64,000 nucleotides of DNA. It comes from Phoronis australis. Taxonomy: Eukaryota; Phoronida; Phoronidae. Where the stretch lies: the NCBI GenBank assembly GCA_002633005.1, contig NMRA01000114.1, forward strand, positions 400,835 to 464,834, in the 5' to 3' direction. Position 1 is the first letter of the stretch. The number at the start of each line of letters is the position of its first letter. Of this stretch, positions 63,501 through 64,000 are shown piece by piece. The notes beneath the pieces were generated by a model. The model was not told the origin of the DNA and searched no databases. It was given only the letters and a program-made list of their open reading frames with translations. The position numbers and the translations under genes are program-made.

Positions 63501-63701
63501 AGTTGACGACTGGTGATTGGGACCTTTGCCAGATTGATATGTCTTGTCTTTGCTGACGTTGCCACGGGTACCGTCCCCACTACTCCTGGTAGGGGCAGAC
63601 TGTCGCATACCAGTGAATCCTCCAATGAATGGATAGGTTTCGAAGTAGGCAGACGAGGAGGCTGAAGAGTTGGTAGGACGTTGTTGACCTTGCGTTGTCA
63701 T
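60510..63701 (-). CDS. Large RS-domain, proline-rich, polyQ protein, unrecognised
   Basis: A single uninterrupted frame of 1063 codons from ATG 63701 to TGA at 60510. Layout: Ser-rich N-terminus with YFETYPFIGGF; RS domain about 100-140; a less repetitive segment about 145-190 (EDYDRHFKKKLFMKNQQ, YTKKWLQENQASHFN) that looks like the only folded or conserved part; Thr runs; proline-rich about 295-385; Pro/Ser; polyQ with spaced His 542-612; Gly/Pro/Asn/Met-rich; and about eight RPDFSPRP-type repeats near the C-terminus, ending GPRPLFG repeats and RPNFGN. RS plus Pro/Gln composition suggests a nuclear RNA-processing or transcription role, by inference only. A likely acceptor (GTTTCAG at 63711-63710, or TATACAG 20 nt upstream) precedes the ATG, so upstream exons, possibly coding, lie beyond the window. 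Convergent with KAT14. Confidence 0.85.
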   Translation of the reverse strand: MTTQGQQRPTNSSASSSAYFETYPFIGGFTGMRQSAPTRSSGDGTRGNVSKDKTYQSGKGPNHQSSTREPAGEAPVVMRGPRTPPGTPPSSTSSSRDSSPATSRSRSSRRHRRSYSSSRSSSSRSRSRSRSSRSRSKSPTKPAENTEDYDRHFKKKLFMKNQQRSHASASYTKKWLQENQASHFNIQRPKAPSQQQQRRLSGTSAKQRGPAATSSHSVAVTTSHVLAAATTTSTITTTTTVANTMNSAVFPLGLPGMMSAVVPNLPFNFPLLPNMTMPPPQIPPFTMPPPSVSMAMPNLHVPPPSIKPPSSPAPAPPPPSPATVNPPLPPPSSRPTPPPLPSPVSTPLPPPPLPTFIPPPSRPDILKLSISTAPNQMFGSTNVSSHASSIVDNVPKSSTGGIPSLFAFDMSSRAGNKTSASQAPVTPQSPSHGAFKLQPLPGCSPSSSSLPPVSSVGNMLPPMPFNAPPPAVLNALFGQPLRPLASFQSQPSVTSLSQSQSPNIQQAPPPTKAHPSMIAGMPPPGLPPRLLGDNHRTPNPTQQQHQQQQQQHQQQQQQQHQQQQQQHQQQQHQQQQQHQQQQHQQQQQQHQQQQQQHQQQQQQHQQPQQQQQNVPGSARGSSNQGPSFNMGNQRPPNLGPGSGPQNNQMSPGLGMQFNAFRMNTTPNLGQPRPDTHGQGNNTRMANVHNLNQPRQEKPGLPSHMNQPRQEGPPGFPSNIGQSFSARGPGGNLPPSNLSQRMNTPLPNFGTMSQASSVAQTNIRLPGPSSVPGPRGPNIGLSGNRPPGPLNTDQNFNNMLGQLRENMGPAPGNKKSPKIGSKLGSSALAHLSGIGPKLPLPGTSTGGPGSSVGSDALRISQSGPANNPSMGPRPGNNMVSTGGPLGQFGHGGPMRAQGNNMNMNTNMNVPGGPMNRLGGPMNNMGMGPRPSGPPPPRPPMNPQGGPPNSGPPNMQTGPRPNMNTQGGPPNMGPGPGPRPNFPGPRIPEMRGPRPDFSPRPDFSPRPNFSPSPRADFSPSQRPEFSPRPDFSPRGGFSPDIRGPRPLFGGPRPLFGSNERPNFGN
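61866..62078 (-). repeat. CAG/CAA/CAT repeat coding polyQ with regular histidines
   Basis: 71 codons, nearly all Gln, broken by His every 4-7 residues and one Pro. CAG and CAA are mixed, which limits slippage compared with a pure CAG tract. Antisense frames read as Leu, Ala/Val or Asn/Ser runs and are artefacts. Confidence 0.97.
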
Positions 63702-63785
63702 ACCAGTGCCTGAAACAGCGACAACAGTTCTGTATAAAAAAATGTTAAACACAAAAAAGAAAAGTACGAATTGATACAAAAGCAC

Positions 63786-64000
63786 TTACATAAAAGAAAA
63801 AGAAGACAACTTGGAAATCAACACTTACCGCACAAGATGTGCGACCGAGAACATACCAGGAGGAGCATTTTCTCAGTTTAGATGTTAGTAACTGCAACTT
63901 TGCAGAAATACAAGTCGCACTAACAAGATCAAAACTGAAATGCACTAAAAACATTTGTACAGGGGGGGGGGGCTACAGTAGTCAGACCTGTTTGTAAATC
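63786..64000 (-). other. Upstream intron or 5' flank of the RS/polyQ gene
   Basis: No conserved frame. It contains a G10 run at 63963-63972. Upstream exons of the minus-strand gene would lie beyond base 64000. Confidence 0.4.

Overview
The window is a piece of an animal genome (a non-vertebrate bilaterian, most likely a marine deuterostome or lophotrochozoan; the sequence does not let me name the species). The genes are split by GT-AG introns of about 0.1 to 4 kb, the DNA is AT-rich, and introns and intergenic DNA are full of small inverted-repeat elements, minisatellites and a decayed LINE. There is one 141-base assembly gap (28379-28519) and one isolated N (55624).

Four protein genes can be read. 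(1) Left edge, minus strand: the DNA-binding half of a Nuclear factor I (NFI) gene, exons 1902-2057, 1128-1319 and 492-675. Its 3' exons lie beyond base 1, and a probable tiny first exon sits at 16599-16607. (2) 24267-40444, minus strand: a complete SYK-type cytoplasmic tyrosine kinase (two SH2 domains, linker, kinase), 14 coding exons, 657 residues by my splice model. (3) 42600-57112, plus strand: a complete KAT14 (CSRP2BP) gene, the acetyltransferase-fold subunit of the ATAC complex, 15 coding exons, 729 residues. (4) 60510-63701, minus strand: a 1063-residue low-complexity protein (RS domain, proline-rich, polyglutamine with spaced histidines, repeated FSPRPD motifs) that I do not recognise. 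SYK and KAT14 are head to head with a likely shared promoter near 42.4-42.6 kb. KAT14 and the RS/polyQ gene are tail to tail. I found all exon joins by hand and every one keeps reading frame, which supports the two full models.

The most unusual structure is a recurring one: short tandem duplications at exon edges that copy a splice site with part of its exon into the neighbouring intron. The largest is beside NFI exon 1902-2057, where a 90-bp unit holding the 3' splice site plus the first about 40 bases of the exon recurs about nine times. Smaller cases sit at SYK exon 11, KAT14 exon 11 and KAT14 exon 14. Other points are two long repeats with about 145-bp internal units, each starting with a CTCF-like core; a repeat carrying perfect DR1 nuclear-receptor motifs; a complete Cys4-His-Cys3 zinc finger at the KAT14 N-terminus; and a foldback repeat family with three copies.

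The rest (intergenic 17-23.8 kb, the large NFI first intron, 57.3-59.2 kb) shows no coding support. I saw no tRNA or rRNA genes, CRISPR arrays or prokaryotic-type features.
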